From: Nymphaea colorata
Taxonomy: Eukaryota; Streptophyta; Magnoliopsida; Nymphaeales; Nymphaeaceae
DNA length: 15,357 bases
Assembly (NCBI RefSeq): GCF_008831285.2
Contig: NW_022204689.1
Coordinates: 1-15,357 of the forward strand
Reading direction: 5' to 3'
The translations under genes were made by a program, and so were the position numbers. Of the stretch, positions 1 to 11,131 are shown piece after piece (position 1 is the stretch's first letter; the number at the start of each line of letters is the position of its first letter). The notes beneath the pieces were generated by a model that saw only the letters and a program-made list of their open reading frames with translations, was not told where the DNA came from and ran no database searches.

Positions 1-28
1 GTGGCTTGAAAAAAGAAGTCCGTTTAGA
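1..28 (+). repeat. Tail of a preceding HOR copy (end of module A*3)
   Basis: These bases match the last 28 bp of the A*3 module that closes every HOR (compare 5853-5880 and 14255-14282), with g to a in the final cgtttgga phrase. The array therefore continues to the left of the window. Confidence 0.85.
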
Positions 29-1389
29 AATGTATGAGAGTCAAGTCAATATATTGGTCCCTTATAGTAAATCTAATGTATTTCACTTGCTATTACATCT
101 ATAATGAGTTATTTAAATGGTTGAAATCACAAGTTTATGTGGATACAAATGGTTGAAGTCACTATATTTGTACACGTGTAGTTAGTCCGATGAGTTAAAT
201 TTGTTGTTACATCTATAGGAAACGTTCTAAAGGATTGAAATCACATGTTCGTACGAATACAAAGTGAGATTTAAGTGATTCATATAATCATGCATACTTA
301 ATTAATGTGTTTAACTTGTTGTTACGTCTATAATAAATGATTTAGTAGTTTGAAATCACAAGTTTGTGCGAAAATGAATGAGATTTGAGTGATTCATTGG
401 TGTCTTTGTAGTTAACAATTGTGTTTCACTTGTTATTGCATCTTTGATCAATGATTTAAATGATTAAAACTTACAAGTTTGTATGGATATGAAGGAGACC
501 TATGCATTAGTTTGATCCCTTGTAGTTAGCTCAATAAGTTGAACTAGTTCTTACATCTATGGTGATCGATGTAAGGAATTGAAATCACAAGTTCGTATCA
601 ATACGAGTGGGATTTAAGTGATTCATTTTATCACACATACGTAATTGAATGTGCTTAACTTGTTGTTACGTCTATATAAAATGATTTAGTAGATTAAAAT
701 CATAGGTTTGTATGAAAATGAATGATATTGGAGTGATTCATTTGGTGTCTTGTAAGTAACCTAATGTGTTTCACTTGTTATTACATATATTTGATCACTT
801 ATATTTAATTGAGGGATTAAGTGATTCATTTTCACTTGTTATTACATATAATTGATCACTTGTATTTAATTGAATGTGCGTGACCATTTCTTACTTACGT
901 ATAGAATGACCTAGTGGCTTTGATACCAGAAGTTCGTTTGGAAACATATATAATGAATAATTTAAATGATTGAAATCACATGTTCATGTGGATACAAATG
1001 CATGTAGTTAGTCCGATGAGTTGAATTTATCGTTACAACTATAGTGCACGATCTAAATGATTGAAATCACAAGTTTGTATCAATACAAGTGCGTTTAAGT
1101 GATTCAAATGATCACGCATACTTAATTGAATGTGCTTAACTTGTTGTTACATCCATATTGCTAGATTAAGCGAATTCAAATCACAAGTTTGTGTGAAAAT
1201 AAATGAGATTTGAGTGATTCATTTGGTGTCTTATAATTAACCTAATGTGTTTAACTCGTTATGAGATATATGATCAACGATTTAAACGATAAAAACTCAC
1301 AAGTTTATATGGATGTAAAGGAGACCTATGGATTAATTTAGTTTGATCCCTTGTAGTTTGTTCAATAAGTTGAACATGTTGTTACATCT

Positions 1390-1438
1390 CATTCATTTGT
1401 ATCCATACGCACACTAAATCACTCGTCTCATACGAGTG
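1390..1438. repeat. Micro-inversion and small hairpin in a C monomer, copy 1
   Basis: A C monomer is interrupted by cattcatttgtatccatacg, the reverse complement of a B-type 3' end (gtatggatacaaatgaatg), followed by a hairpin with cactcgt and acgagtg arms. The loop is one base shorter here than in the other copies. Confidence 0.7.
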
Positions 1439-2216
1439 AGATTTAAGTGATTCATTGATCACGCATACTTAATTGAATGTGCTTAACTTGTTGTTACGTA
1501 TATATTAAATGATTTAGTATATTGAAATCATAGGTTTGTATAGAAATGAATGAGATTTGAATGATTCATTTGGTGTCTTGTAGGTATCCTAATATGTTTC
1601 ACTTGTTATTACATATATTTGATCACATATATTTAATTGAGAGAATAAATGATTCATTTTCATTTGTTATTACATATATTTGATCAATATATTTAATTGA
1701 GTGTGCGTAGCCATTTGTTACATACGTATAGAATGACTTAGTGGCTTGAAATAAGAAGTTCGTTTGGAAATGAATGAGAGTCAGGTCATTAAGTTGGCCC
1801 TTTACTGTTAATCTAGTGTATTTCAATTGTTATTACATCTATAATGAATGATTTAAATGATTGAAATCGCAAGTTCATATGGATACAAATGGGATCTATG
1901 CATTACTTTGAATGCGTGTAATTAGTCCGATGAGTTGAATTTGTTGTTACATCTATAGTGAACAATCTAAAGGATTGAAATCACGCGTTCATACCAATAC
2001 AAGTGAGATTTAAATGATTCATATGATCATGCATGCATAATTGAATGTGTTTAACTTGTTGTTACATCTATATTAAATGATTTAGTAGATCGAAATCATA
2101 AGTTTGTATGAAAATGAATGAGATTCGAGTGATTCATTTGGTGTCTTATGGTTTACCTAATGTGTTTCACTAGTTGTTACATTTATAATGATTCTTAATA
2201 CGGATGTCCTTAACAA

Positions 2217-2323
2217 GTGATTCATTTGGTGCCATATAGTTAACCTAATGTGTTTCACTTGTAATTTAATTGAATGTACTTAACAAGTGAATTAGGTTAA
2301 CAATAGGGCACCAAATGAATCAT
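2217..2323. repeat. Imperfect palindrome, HOR copy 1
   Basis: The left arm is 2217-2261 and the right arm 2284-2323, separated by a 22-bp AT-rich spacer. The arms pair through gtgattcatttggtg, gttaacctaa and cacttg, with a 6-bp gap and a few mismatches. Copy 1 has an extra mismatch (cattc for cactc) at the outer end. It could form a hairpin or cruciform. Confidence 0.85.
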
Positions 2324-2464
2324 TCAAATCTCATTCATTTTCATGCAAGCCAGTGATTTCAATCTACCAAATCATTTAACATAGATATAACAATAAATCA
2401 AGTACATTCAATAAAGTATGCGTGATCATATGAATCACTTAAATCTGACTCGTATTGGTACGAC
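2284..2464 (-). repeat. Inverted monomer island, HOR copy 1
   Basis: On the minus strand this reads as the end of a C (ggtacc-like start, atacgagt), a complete A, and the first part of a B ending in gttaacctaattcacttg. Its orientation is opposite to all surrounding monomers. Confidence 0.88.
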
Positions 2465-4125
2465 TATAGCGCACGATCTAAAGGATTGAAATTACAAGTT
2501 CGTATCAATACAAGTGCGATTTCAGTGATTCAAATGATCACACATACTTAATTGAATGTGCTTAACTTATTGTTACATCTATGTTGCTTGATTAAGTGAA
2601 CTGAAATCACAAGTTTGTATGAAAATGAATGTGATTCGAGTGATTCATTTGGTGTCTTATAGTTAACCTAACGTGTTTAACATGTTATTACATCCATGAT
2701 CAATGTTTTAAATAATTAAAACTCACAAGTTTATGTGGATATAAATGAGACCTATGCATTAGTTTGATCTTTTCTAGTTTGTACGATATGTTGAACATGT
2801 TGTTACATCTATAGTGATCGATGCACAAGTTCACTTCAATACGAGTGGGATTTAAGTGATTCAATTGATCACGCATAATTAATTTAATGTACTTAACTTG
2901 TTGTTACGTTTATATTAAATGATTTAGTAAATTCAAATCATAGGTTTATATGAAAATGAATGGGATTGAGTGATTCATTTGGTGTCTTACAGGTAACTTA
3001 ATGTGTTTCACTTGTTATGACATACATTTGATCACTTATGTTTAATCGAGAGATTATGTGATTCATTTTTACTTGTTCTTACATACATTTGATAACTTAT
3101 ATTTAATTGAATGTGCGTAACCATTAGTTAAGTCACTATATTGGTCCCTTATAGATAATCTAATGTATTTCACTTGTTATTACATCTATAATGAATGATT
3201 TAAATGATTGAAATCACAAGTTTATATGGATACAAATGGTTGAAATCACTATATTTGTACACGTGTAGTTAGTCCGACGAGTTGAATTTGTTGTTACATC
3301 TATAGGAAACGTTCTAAAGGATTGAAATCACATGTTCGTACGAATACAAGTGAGATTTAAGTGATTCATATAATCATGCATACTTAATTAAATGTGTTTA
3401 ACTTGTTGTTACGTCTATAATAAATGATTTAGCAGATTAAAATCATAGGTTTGTATGAAAATGAATGACATTGAAGTGATTCAATTGGTGTCTTGTAAGT
3501 AACCTAATGTGTTTCACTTGTTATTACATATATTTGATTACTTATATTTAATTGAGAGAATAAGTGATTCATTTTCACTTGTTATTACATATAATTGATC
3601 ACTTGTATTTAATTGATTGCGCGTGCCATTTCTTACTTACGTATAGAATGACCTAGTGCTTTGATACCAAAAGTTCGTTTGGAATACATATATAATGAAT
3701 GATTTAAATGATTGAAATCACATGTTCATGTGGATACAAACGCGTGTATTTAGTCGATGAGTTGAATTTATTGTTACAACTATAGTGCATGATCTAAATG
3801 ATTGAAATCACAAGTTCGTATCAATACAAGTGCGATTTAAGTGATTCAAATGATCACACATACTTAATTGAATGTGCTTAACTTGTTGTTACATCCATAT
3901 TGCTAGATTAAGTGAATTCAAATCACAAGTTTGTGTGAAAAATATGAGATTTGAGTGATTCATTTGGTGTCTTATAATTAACCTAATGTGTTTCACTCGT
4001 TATGACATCTATGATCAACGATTAAACGATAAAACTCACAGTTTATATGATGTAAAGGAGACCTATGGATTAGTTAGTTTAATCCCTTGTAGTTTGTTCA
4101 ATAAGTTGAACATGTTGTTACATCT

Positions 4126-4175
4126 CATTCATTTGTATCCATACGCACACTAAATCACTCGTCTCAATACGAGTG
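4126..4175. repeat. Micro-inversion and small hairpin in a C monomer, copy 2
   Basis: Same insert as at 12496-12545, with 7-bp arms cactcgt and acgagtg around a 6-nt loop. Confidence 0.7.
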
Positions 4176-4245
4176 AGATTTAAGTGATTCATTTGATCAC
4201 GCATACTTAATTAATGTGCTTAACTTGTTGTTACGTCTATATTAA

Positions 4246-4295
4246 ATGATTTAGTATATTGAAATCATAGTAATGATTAGTATATGAAATCATAG
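4246..4295 (+). repeat. Private 25-bp tandem duplication in HOR copy 2
   Basis: The end of an A monomer, aatgatttagtatattgaaa plus tcatag, is followed by a second version that reads taatgattagtatatgaaat plus catag. The second version lacks single bases from ttt and att. No other copy has it. Confidence 0.8.
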
Positions 4296-4973
4296 GTTTG
4301 TATGGAAATGAATGAGATTTGAGTGATTCATTTGGTGTCTTGTAGGTAACCGAATATGTTTCACTTTTATTACATATATTTGATCACATATATTTAATTG
4401 AGAGATTAAATGATTCATTTTCACTTGTTATTACATATATTTGATCAATATATTTAATTGAGTGTGCGTAGCCATTTGTTACATACTATAGAATGACTTA
4501 GTGGCTTGAAATAAGAAGTTCGTTTGGAAATGAATGAGAGTCAGGTCATTAAGTTGGTCCCTTACAGTTAATCTAGTGTATTTCACTTGTTATTACATCT
4601 ATAATGAATGATTTAAATGATTGAAATCGCAAGTTCATATGGATACAAATGGGATCTATGCATTACTTTGAATGCGTGTAATTAGTCCGATGAGTTGAAT
4701 TTGTTGTTACACTATAGTGAACATCTAAAGGATTGAAATCACGCGTTCGTACCAATACAAGTGAGATTTAAATGATTCATATGATCATGCATGCATAATT
4801 GAATGTGTTTAACTTGTTGTTACATCTATATAAATGATTTAGTTGATCGAAATCACAAGTTTGTATGAAAATGTATGAGATTCGAGTGATTCATTTGCTG
4901 TCTTATGGTTTACCTAATGTGTTTCACTAGTTGTTACATTTATAATGATTCTTAATACGGATGTCCTTAACAA

Positions 4974-5080
4974 GTGATTCATTTGGTGTCATATAGTTAA
5001 CCTAATGTGTTTCACTTGTAATTTAATTGAATGTGCTTAACAAGTGAATTAGGTTAACAATAGGGCACCAAATGAATCAC
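4974..5080. repeat. Imperfect palindrome, HOR copy 2
   Basis: The left arm is 4974-5018 and the right arm 5041-5080, with a 22-bp spacer containing aatttaattgaatgtgctta. Same arm plan as in the other copies. Confidence 0.86.
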
Positions 5081-5219
5081 TCAAATCTCATTCATTTTCA
5101 TGCAAGCCTGTGATTTCAATCACTAAATCATTTAACATGATATAACAATAAGTCAAGTACATTCAATAAAGTATGCGTGATCATATGAATCACTTAAATC
5201 TGACTGTATTGGTACGACT
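5041..5219 (-). repeat. Inverted monomer island, HOR copy 2
   Basis: This minus-strand C-end, A, B-start segment is equivalent to 8131-8311. It has small deletions (for example actgtatt for actcgtatt near 5203), and the following spacer has lost a base. Confidence 0.87.
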
Positions 5220-7234
5220 TAGTGCACGATCTAAAGGATTGAAATTACAAGTTCGTATCAATACAAGTGCGATTTAAGTGATTCATGTTGCTTGATTAAG
5301 TGAACTGAAATCACAAGTTTGTATGAAAATGAATGTGATTCGAGTGATTCATTTGGTGTCTTATAGTTAACCTAACGTGTTTCGCATGTTATTACATCCA
5401 TGATCAATGATTTAAATAATTAAAACTCACAAGTTTATATGGATATAAAGGAGACCATGCATTAGTTTGATCTTTCTAGTTTGTACGATATGTTGAACAT
5501 GTTGTTACATCTATAGTGATCGATGCACAAGTTCACTTCAATACGAGTGGGATTTAAGTGATTCAATTGATCACGCATAATTAATTAATGTACGTAACTT
5601 GTTGTTACGTTTATATTAAATGATTTAGTAAATTCAAATCATAGGTTTATATGAAAATGAATGGGATTCGAGTGATTCATTTGGTGTCTTACAGGTAACT
5701 TAATGTGTTTCACTTGTTATTACATACATTTGATCACTTATGTTTAATCGAGAGATTATGTGATTCATTTTTACTTGTTCTTACATACATTTGATAACTT
5801 ATATTTAATTGAATGTGCGTAACCATTTGTTACATACGTATAGAATGACTTAGTGGCTTGAAAAAAGAAGTCCGTTTGGAAATGAATGAGAGTCAAGTCA
5901 CTATATTGGTCCCTTATAGTTAATCTAATGTATTTCACTTGTTATTACATCTATAAGAATGATTTAAATGGTTGAAATCACAAGTTTATATGGATACAAA
6001 TGGTTGAAGTCACTATATTTGTACACGTGTAGTTAGTCCGATGAGTTGAATTGTTGTTACATCTATAGGGAACGTTCTAAAGGATTGAAATCACATGTTC
6101 GTACGAATACAAGTGAGATTTAAGTGATTCATATAATCATGCATACTTAATTGAATGTGTTTAACTTGTTGTTACGTCTATAATAAATGATTTAGTAGAT
6201 TGAAATCACAAGTTTGTGCGAAAATGAATGAGATTCGAGTGATTCATTTGGTGTCTTGTAGTTAACCTATTGTGTTTCACTTGTTATTACATCTTTGATC
6301 AATGATTTAAATGATTAAAACTTACAAGTTTGTATGGATATAAAGGAGACCTAAGCATTAGTTTGATCCTTGTAGTTAGTTCAATAAGTTGAACTAGTTC
6401 TTACATCTATGGTGATCGATGTAAGAATTGAAATCACAAGTTCGTATCAATACGAGTGGGATTTAAGTGATTCATTTTATCACACAAGTAATTGAATGTG
6501 CTTAACTTGTTGTTACGTCTATATTAAATGATTTAGTGATTAAAATCATAGGTTTGTATGAAAATGAATGATATTGGAGTGATTCATTTGGTGTCTTGTA
6601 AGTAACCTAATGTGTTTCACTTGTTATTACATATATTTGATCACTTATATTTAATTGAGAGATTAAGTGATTCATTTTCACTTGTTATTACATATAATTG
6701 ATCACTTGTATTTAATTGAATGTGCGTGACCATTTCTTACTTACGTATAGAATGACCTAGTGGCTTTGATACCAGAAGTTCGTTTGGAATACATATATAA
6801 TGAATGATTTAAATGATTGAAATCACATGTTCATGTGGATACAAACGCGTGTAGTTAGTCCGATGAGTTGAATTTATTGTTACAACTATAGTGCACGATC
6901 TAAATGATTGAAATCACAAGTTCGTATCAATGCAAGTGCGATTTAAGTGATTCAAATGATCACACATACTTAATTGAATGTGCTTAACTTGTTGTTACAT
7001 CCATATTGCTAGATTAAGTGAATTCAAATACAAGTTTGTGTGAAAATAAATGAGATTTAGTGATTCATTTGGTGTCTTATAATTAACCTAATGTGTTTCA
7101 CTCGTTATGACATCTATGATCAACGATTTAAACGATAAAAACTCACAAGTTTATATGGATGAAAGGAGACCTATGGATTAGTTTAGTTTGATCCCTTGTA
7201 GTTTGTTCAATAAGTTGAACATGTTGTTACATCT

Positions 7235-7284
7235 CATTCATTTGTATCCATACGCACACTAAATCACTCGTCTCGATACGAGTG
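7235..7284. repeat. Micro-inversion and small hairpin in a C monomer, copy 3
   Basis: Same insert as in the other copies. The loop here reads ctcgat instead of ctcaat. Confidence 0.7.
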
Positions 7285-8063
7285 AGATTTAAGTGATTCA
7301 TTTGATCACGCATACTTAATTGAATGTGCTTAACTTGTTGTTACGTCTATATTAAATGATTTAGTATATTGAAATCATAGGTTTGTATGGAAATGAATGA
7401 GATTTGAGTGATTCATTTGGTGTCTTGTAGGTAACCTAATATGTTTCACTTGTTATTACATATATTTGATCACATATATTTAATTGAGAGATTAAATGAT
7501 TCATTTTCACTTGTTATTACATATATTTGATCAATATATTTAATTGAGTGTGCGTAGCCATTTGTTACATACGTATAGAATGACTTAGTGGCTTGAAATA
7601 AGAAGTTCGTTTGGAAATGAATGAGAGTCAGGTCATTAAGTTGGTCCCTTACAGTTAATCTAGTGTATTTCACTTGTTATTACATCTATAATGAATGATT
7701 TAAATGATTGAAATCGCAAGTTCATATGGATACAAATGGGATCTATGCATTACTTTGAATGCGTGTAATTAGTCCGATGAGTTGAATTTGTTGTTACATC
7801 TATAGTGAACGATCTAAAGGATTGAAATCACGCGTTCGTACCAATACAAGTGAGATTTAAATGATTCATATGATCATGCATGCTTAATTGAATGTGTTTA
7901 ACTTGTTGTTACATCTATATTAAATGATTTAGTAGATCGAAATCACAAGTTTGTATGAAAATGAATGAGATTCGAGTGATTCATTTGGTGTCTTATGGTT
8001 TACCTAATGTGTTTCACTAGTTGTTACATTTATAATGATTCTTAATACGGATGTCCTTAACAA

Positions 8064-8170
8064 GTGATTCATTTGGTGTCATATAGTTAACCTAATGTGT
8101 TTCACTTGTAATTTAATTGAATGTGCTTAACAAGTGAATTAGGTTAACAATAGGGCACCAAATGAATCAC
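8064..8170. repeat. Imperfect palindrome, HOR copy 3
   Basis: The left arm is 8064-8108 and the right arm 8131-8170. The right arm reverse-complements to gtgattcatttggtgccc, then gttaacctaa, then cacttg. It lacks the gtgttt present in the left arm between cctaat and cacttg. Confidence 0.87.
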
Positions 8171-8311
8171 TCAAATCTCATTCATTTTCATGCAAGCCTG
8201 TGATTTCAATCTACTAAATCATTTAACATGGATATAACAATAAGTCAAGTACATTCAATAAAGTATGCGTGATCATATGAATCACTTAAATCTGACTCGT
8301 ATTGGTACGAC
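8131..8311 (-). repeat. Inverted monomer island, HOR copy 3
   Basis: This 181-bp minus-strand island starts with the right palindrome arm and ends at attggtacgac. Immediately after it, a C monomer resumes on the plus strand from its middle (tatagtgcacgatctaaagg). Confidence 0.9.
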
Positions 8312-10169
8312 TATAGTGCACGATCTAAAGGATTGAAATTACAAGTTCGTATCAATACAAGTGCGATTTAAGTGATTCAAATGATCACACATACTTAATT
8401 GAATGTGCTTAACTTATTGTTACATCCATGTTGCTTGATTAAGTGAACTGAAATCACAAGTTTGTATGAAAATGAATGTGATTCGAGTGATTCATTTGGT
8501 GTCTTATAGTTAACCTAACGTGTTTCACATGTTATTACATCCATGATCAATGATTTAAATAATTAAAACTCACAAGTTTATATGGATATAAAGGAGACCT
8601 ATGCATTAGTTTGATCCTTTCTAGTTTGTACGATAAGTTGAACATGTTGTTACATCTATAGTGATCGATGCACAAGTTCACATCAATACGAGTGGGATTT
8701 AAGTGATTCAATTGATCACGCATATTTAATTGAATGTACTTAACTTGTTGTTACGTTTATATTAAATGATTTAGTAAATTCAAATCATAGGTTTATATGA
8801 AAATGAATGGGATTCGAGTGATTCATTTGGTGTCTTACAGGTAACTTAATGTGTTTCACTTGTTATTACATACATTTGATCACTTATGTTTAATCGAGAG
8901 ATTATGTGATTCATTTTTACTTGTTCTTACATACATTTGATAACTTATATTTAATTGAATGTGCGTAACCATTTGTTACATACGTATAGAATGACTTAGT
9001 GGCTTGAAAAAAGAAGTCCGTTTGGAAATGAATGAGAGTCAAGTCACTATATTGGTCCTTATAGTTAATCTAATGTATTTCACTTGTTATTACATCTATA
9101 ATGAATGATTTAAATGGTTGAAATCACAAGTTTATATGGATACAAATGGTTGAAGTCACTATATTTGTACACGTGTAGTTAGTCCGATGAGTTGAATTTG
9201 TTGTTACATCTATAGGGAACGTTCTAAAGGATTGAAATCACATGTTCGTACGAATACAAGTGAGATTTAAGTGATTCATATAATCATGCATACTTAATTG
9301 AATGTGTTTAACTTGTTGTTACGTCTATAATAAATGATTTAGTAGATTGAAATCACAAGTTTGTGCGAAAATGAATGAGATTCGAGTGATTCATTTGGTG
9401 TCTTGTAGTTAACCTATTGTGTTTCACTTGTTATTACATCTTTGATCAATGATTTAAATGATTAAAACTTACAAGTTTGTATGGATATAAAGGAGACCTA
9501 TGCATTAGTTTGATCCTTGTAGTTAGTTCAATAAGTTGAACTAGTTCTTACATCTATGGTGATCGATGTAAGGAATTGAAATCACAAGTTCGTATCAATA
9601 CGAGTGGGATTTAAGTGATTCATTTTATCACACATACGTAATTGAATGTGCTTAACTTGTTGTTACGTCTATATTAAATGATTTAGTAGATTAAATCATA
9701 GTTTGTATGAAAATGAATGATATTGGAGTGATTCATTTGGTGTCTTTAAGTAACCTAATGTGTTTCACTTGTTATTACATATATTTGATCACTTATATTT
9801 AATTGAGAGATTAAGTGATTCATTTTCACTTGTTATTACATATAATTGATCACTTGTATTTAATTGAATGTGCGTGACCATTTCTTACTTACGTATAGAA
9901 TGACTAGTGGCTTTGATACCAGAAGTTGTTTGGAATACATATATAATGAATGATTTAAATGATTGAAATCACATGTTCATGTGGATACAAACGTGATTAG
10001 TCGATGATTAATTTATTGTTAACTTGTGTATCATATAAATGATTGTAATCGAAATCACAAGTTGTATGAAATGAATGAGATTCGAGTGATTCATTTGTGT
10101 CTTATGTTTACCTAATGTGTTTCACTAGTTGTTACATTTATAATGATTCTTAATACGATGTCTTAACAA

Positions 10170-10275
10170 GTGATTCATTTGGTGTCATATAGTTAACCTA
10201 ATGTGTTTCACTTGTAATTTATTGAATGTGCTTAACAAGTGAATTAGGTTAACAATAGGGCACCAAATGAATCAC
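10170..10275. repeat. Imperfect palindrome, HOR copy 4
   Basis: The left arm is 10170-10214 and the right arm 10236-10275. The spacer is one base shorter than in copies 1-3 (atttattg for atttaattg), within the indel-rich zone. Confidence 0.85.
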
Positions 10276-10416
10276 TCAAATCTCATTCATTTTCATGCAA
10301 GCCTGTGATTTCAATCTACTAAATCATTTAACATGGATATAACAATAAGTCAAGTACATTCAATAAAGTATGCGTGATCATATGAATCACTTAAATCTGA
10401 CTCGTATTGGTACGAC
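10236..10416 (-). repeat. Inverted monomer island, HOR copy 4
   Basis: Equivalent to 8131-8311 and essentially identical to it, lying just after the indel-rich zone. The large copy 4 deletion ends about 190 bp before this island. Confidence 0.9.
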
Positions 10417-11131
10417 TATAGTGCACGATCTAAAGGATTGAAATTACAAGTTCGTATCAATACAAGTGCGATTTAAGTGATTCAAATGATCACACATACT
10501 TAATTGAATGTGCTTAACTTATTGTTACATCCATGTTGCTTGATTAAGTGAACTGAAATCACAAGTTTGTATGAAAATGAATGTGATTCGAGTGATTCAT
10601 TTGGTGTCTTATAGTTAACCTAACGTGTTTCACATGTTATTACATCCATGATCAATGATTTAAATAATTAAAACTCACAAGTTTATATGGATATAAAGGA
10701 GACCTATGCATTAGTTTGATCCTTTCTAGTTTGTACGATAAGTTGAACATGTTGTTACATCTATAGTGATCGATGCACAAGTTCACATCAATACGAGTGG
10801 GATTTAAGTGATTCAATTGATCACGCATATTTAATTGAATGTACTTAACTTGTTGTTACGTTTATATTAAATGATTTAGTAAATTCAAATCATAGGTTTA
10901 TATGAAAATGAATGGGATTCGAGTGATTCATTTGGTGTCTTACAGGTAACTTAATGTGTTTCACTTGTTATTACATACATTTGATCACTTATGTTTAATC
11001 GAGAGATTATGTGATTCATTTTTACTTGTTCTTACATACATTTGATAACTTATATTTAATTGAATGTGCGTAACCATTTGTTACATACGTATAGAATGAC
11101 TTAGTGGCTTGAAAAAAGAAGTCCGTTTGGA

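Larger units (their letters stand above)
29..3129 (+). repeat. HOR copy 1 (subfamily 1), 3' end truncated
   Basis: Block I is 29-942, block II 943-1768 and block III 1769-3129. The phase-breaking modules are at 724-942, 1554-1768 and 2964-3129. The inverted island is at 2284-2464 and the micro-inversion at 1390-1438. It carries subfamily 1 alleles: aggaaacgttc near 217, gcatgcataattg near 2030, cgatatgttgaac near 2785 and gttcacttcaatacg near 2828. The last roughly 21 bp of A*3 are missing, because the sequence jumps near 3129 into the next copy. It differs from copies 3-5 by many scattered substitutions. Confidence 0.9.
3130..5880 (+). repeat. HOR copy 2 (subfamily 1), several internal deletions
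   Basis: Block I is 3130-3683, block II 3684-4528 and block III 4529-5880. Modules are at 3467-3683, 4316-4528 and 5665-5880; inverted island 5041-5219; micro-inversion 4126-4175. Relative to copies 3 and 5 it lacks the first roughly 14 bp of block I, one 344-bp trimer near 3435 and about 49 bp near 5286. It has an extra 25-bp duplication at 4246-4295. It shares the subfamily 1 diagnostic bases with copy 1 (aggaaacgttc near 3303, cgatatgttgaac near 5485). Clustered single-base losses near 4016-4055 suggest poor consensus quality. Confidence 0.9.
5881..9026 (+). repeat. HOR copy 3 (subfamily 2), full length
   Basis: This is a 3,146-bp complete copy. Block I is 5881-6788, block II 6789-7615 and block III 7616-9026. 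Modules are at 6570-6788, 7401-7615 and 8811-9026; inverted island 8131-8311; micro-inversion 7235-7284. It carries subfamily 2 alleles (agggaacgttc near 6066, gcatgcttaattg near 7877, cgataagttgaac near 8630, gttcacatcaatacg near 8667). It is near-identical to copy 5 apart from isolated single-base deletions, for example near 6425, 6487, 6537, 7028 and 7160. Confidence 0.93.
9027..11131 (+). repeat. HOR copy 4 (subfamily 2), about 1.03-kb internal deletion
   Basis: Block I (9027-9934) is complete. Blocks II and III are fused into 9935-11131. The join near 10045 connects a C monomer of block II (equivalent to copy 3 near 6910) to an A monomer of block III (equivalent to copy 3 near 7939), removing about 1,029 bp, or nine monomer lengths, including module A*2 and the micro-inversion. 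Remaining modules are at 9719-9934 and 10916-11131; inverted island 10236-10416. From about 9690 to 10225, on both sides of the join, the sequence has many single-base deletions. Outside that zone it matches copies 3 and 5 closely. Confidence 0.9.

Noticed and set aside
187-240. Possible hammerhead ribozyme core (gtccgatgag in C-type monomers, for example near 187, 9183 and 11287)
   Set aside because: The core would need ctgatga and a nearby stem closed by gaaac. Here it reads ccgatga, and no matching stem or gaaac element lies at the right distance.
591-612. CENP-B box-like sequence in C monomers (ttcgtatcaatacgagtggg)
   Set aside because: The ttcg and central a match, but the essential cggg half is replaced by acga. 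The resemblance comes from the dyad and is too weak to call.
1623-1826. 67-codon minus-strand open frame, repeated at 7470-7673, 12731-12934 and 14137-14340, as a small gene
   Set aside because: It lies within the degenerate satellite modules, overlaps monomer boundaries, is broken or opened by single-base indels in other copies, and has no recognisable domain or start context.
2217-2464. Inverted-repeat transposon (MITE) or rho-independent terminator at the palindrome
   Set aside because: Both arms and the interior are ordinary satellite monomers. There is no target-site duplication, no terminal repeat flanking unrelated DNA, and no GC-rich stem with a T-run.
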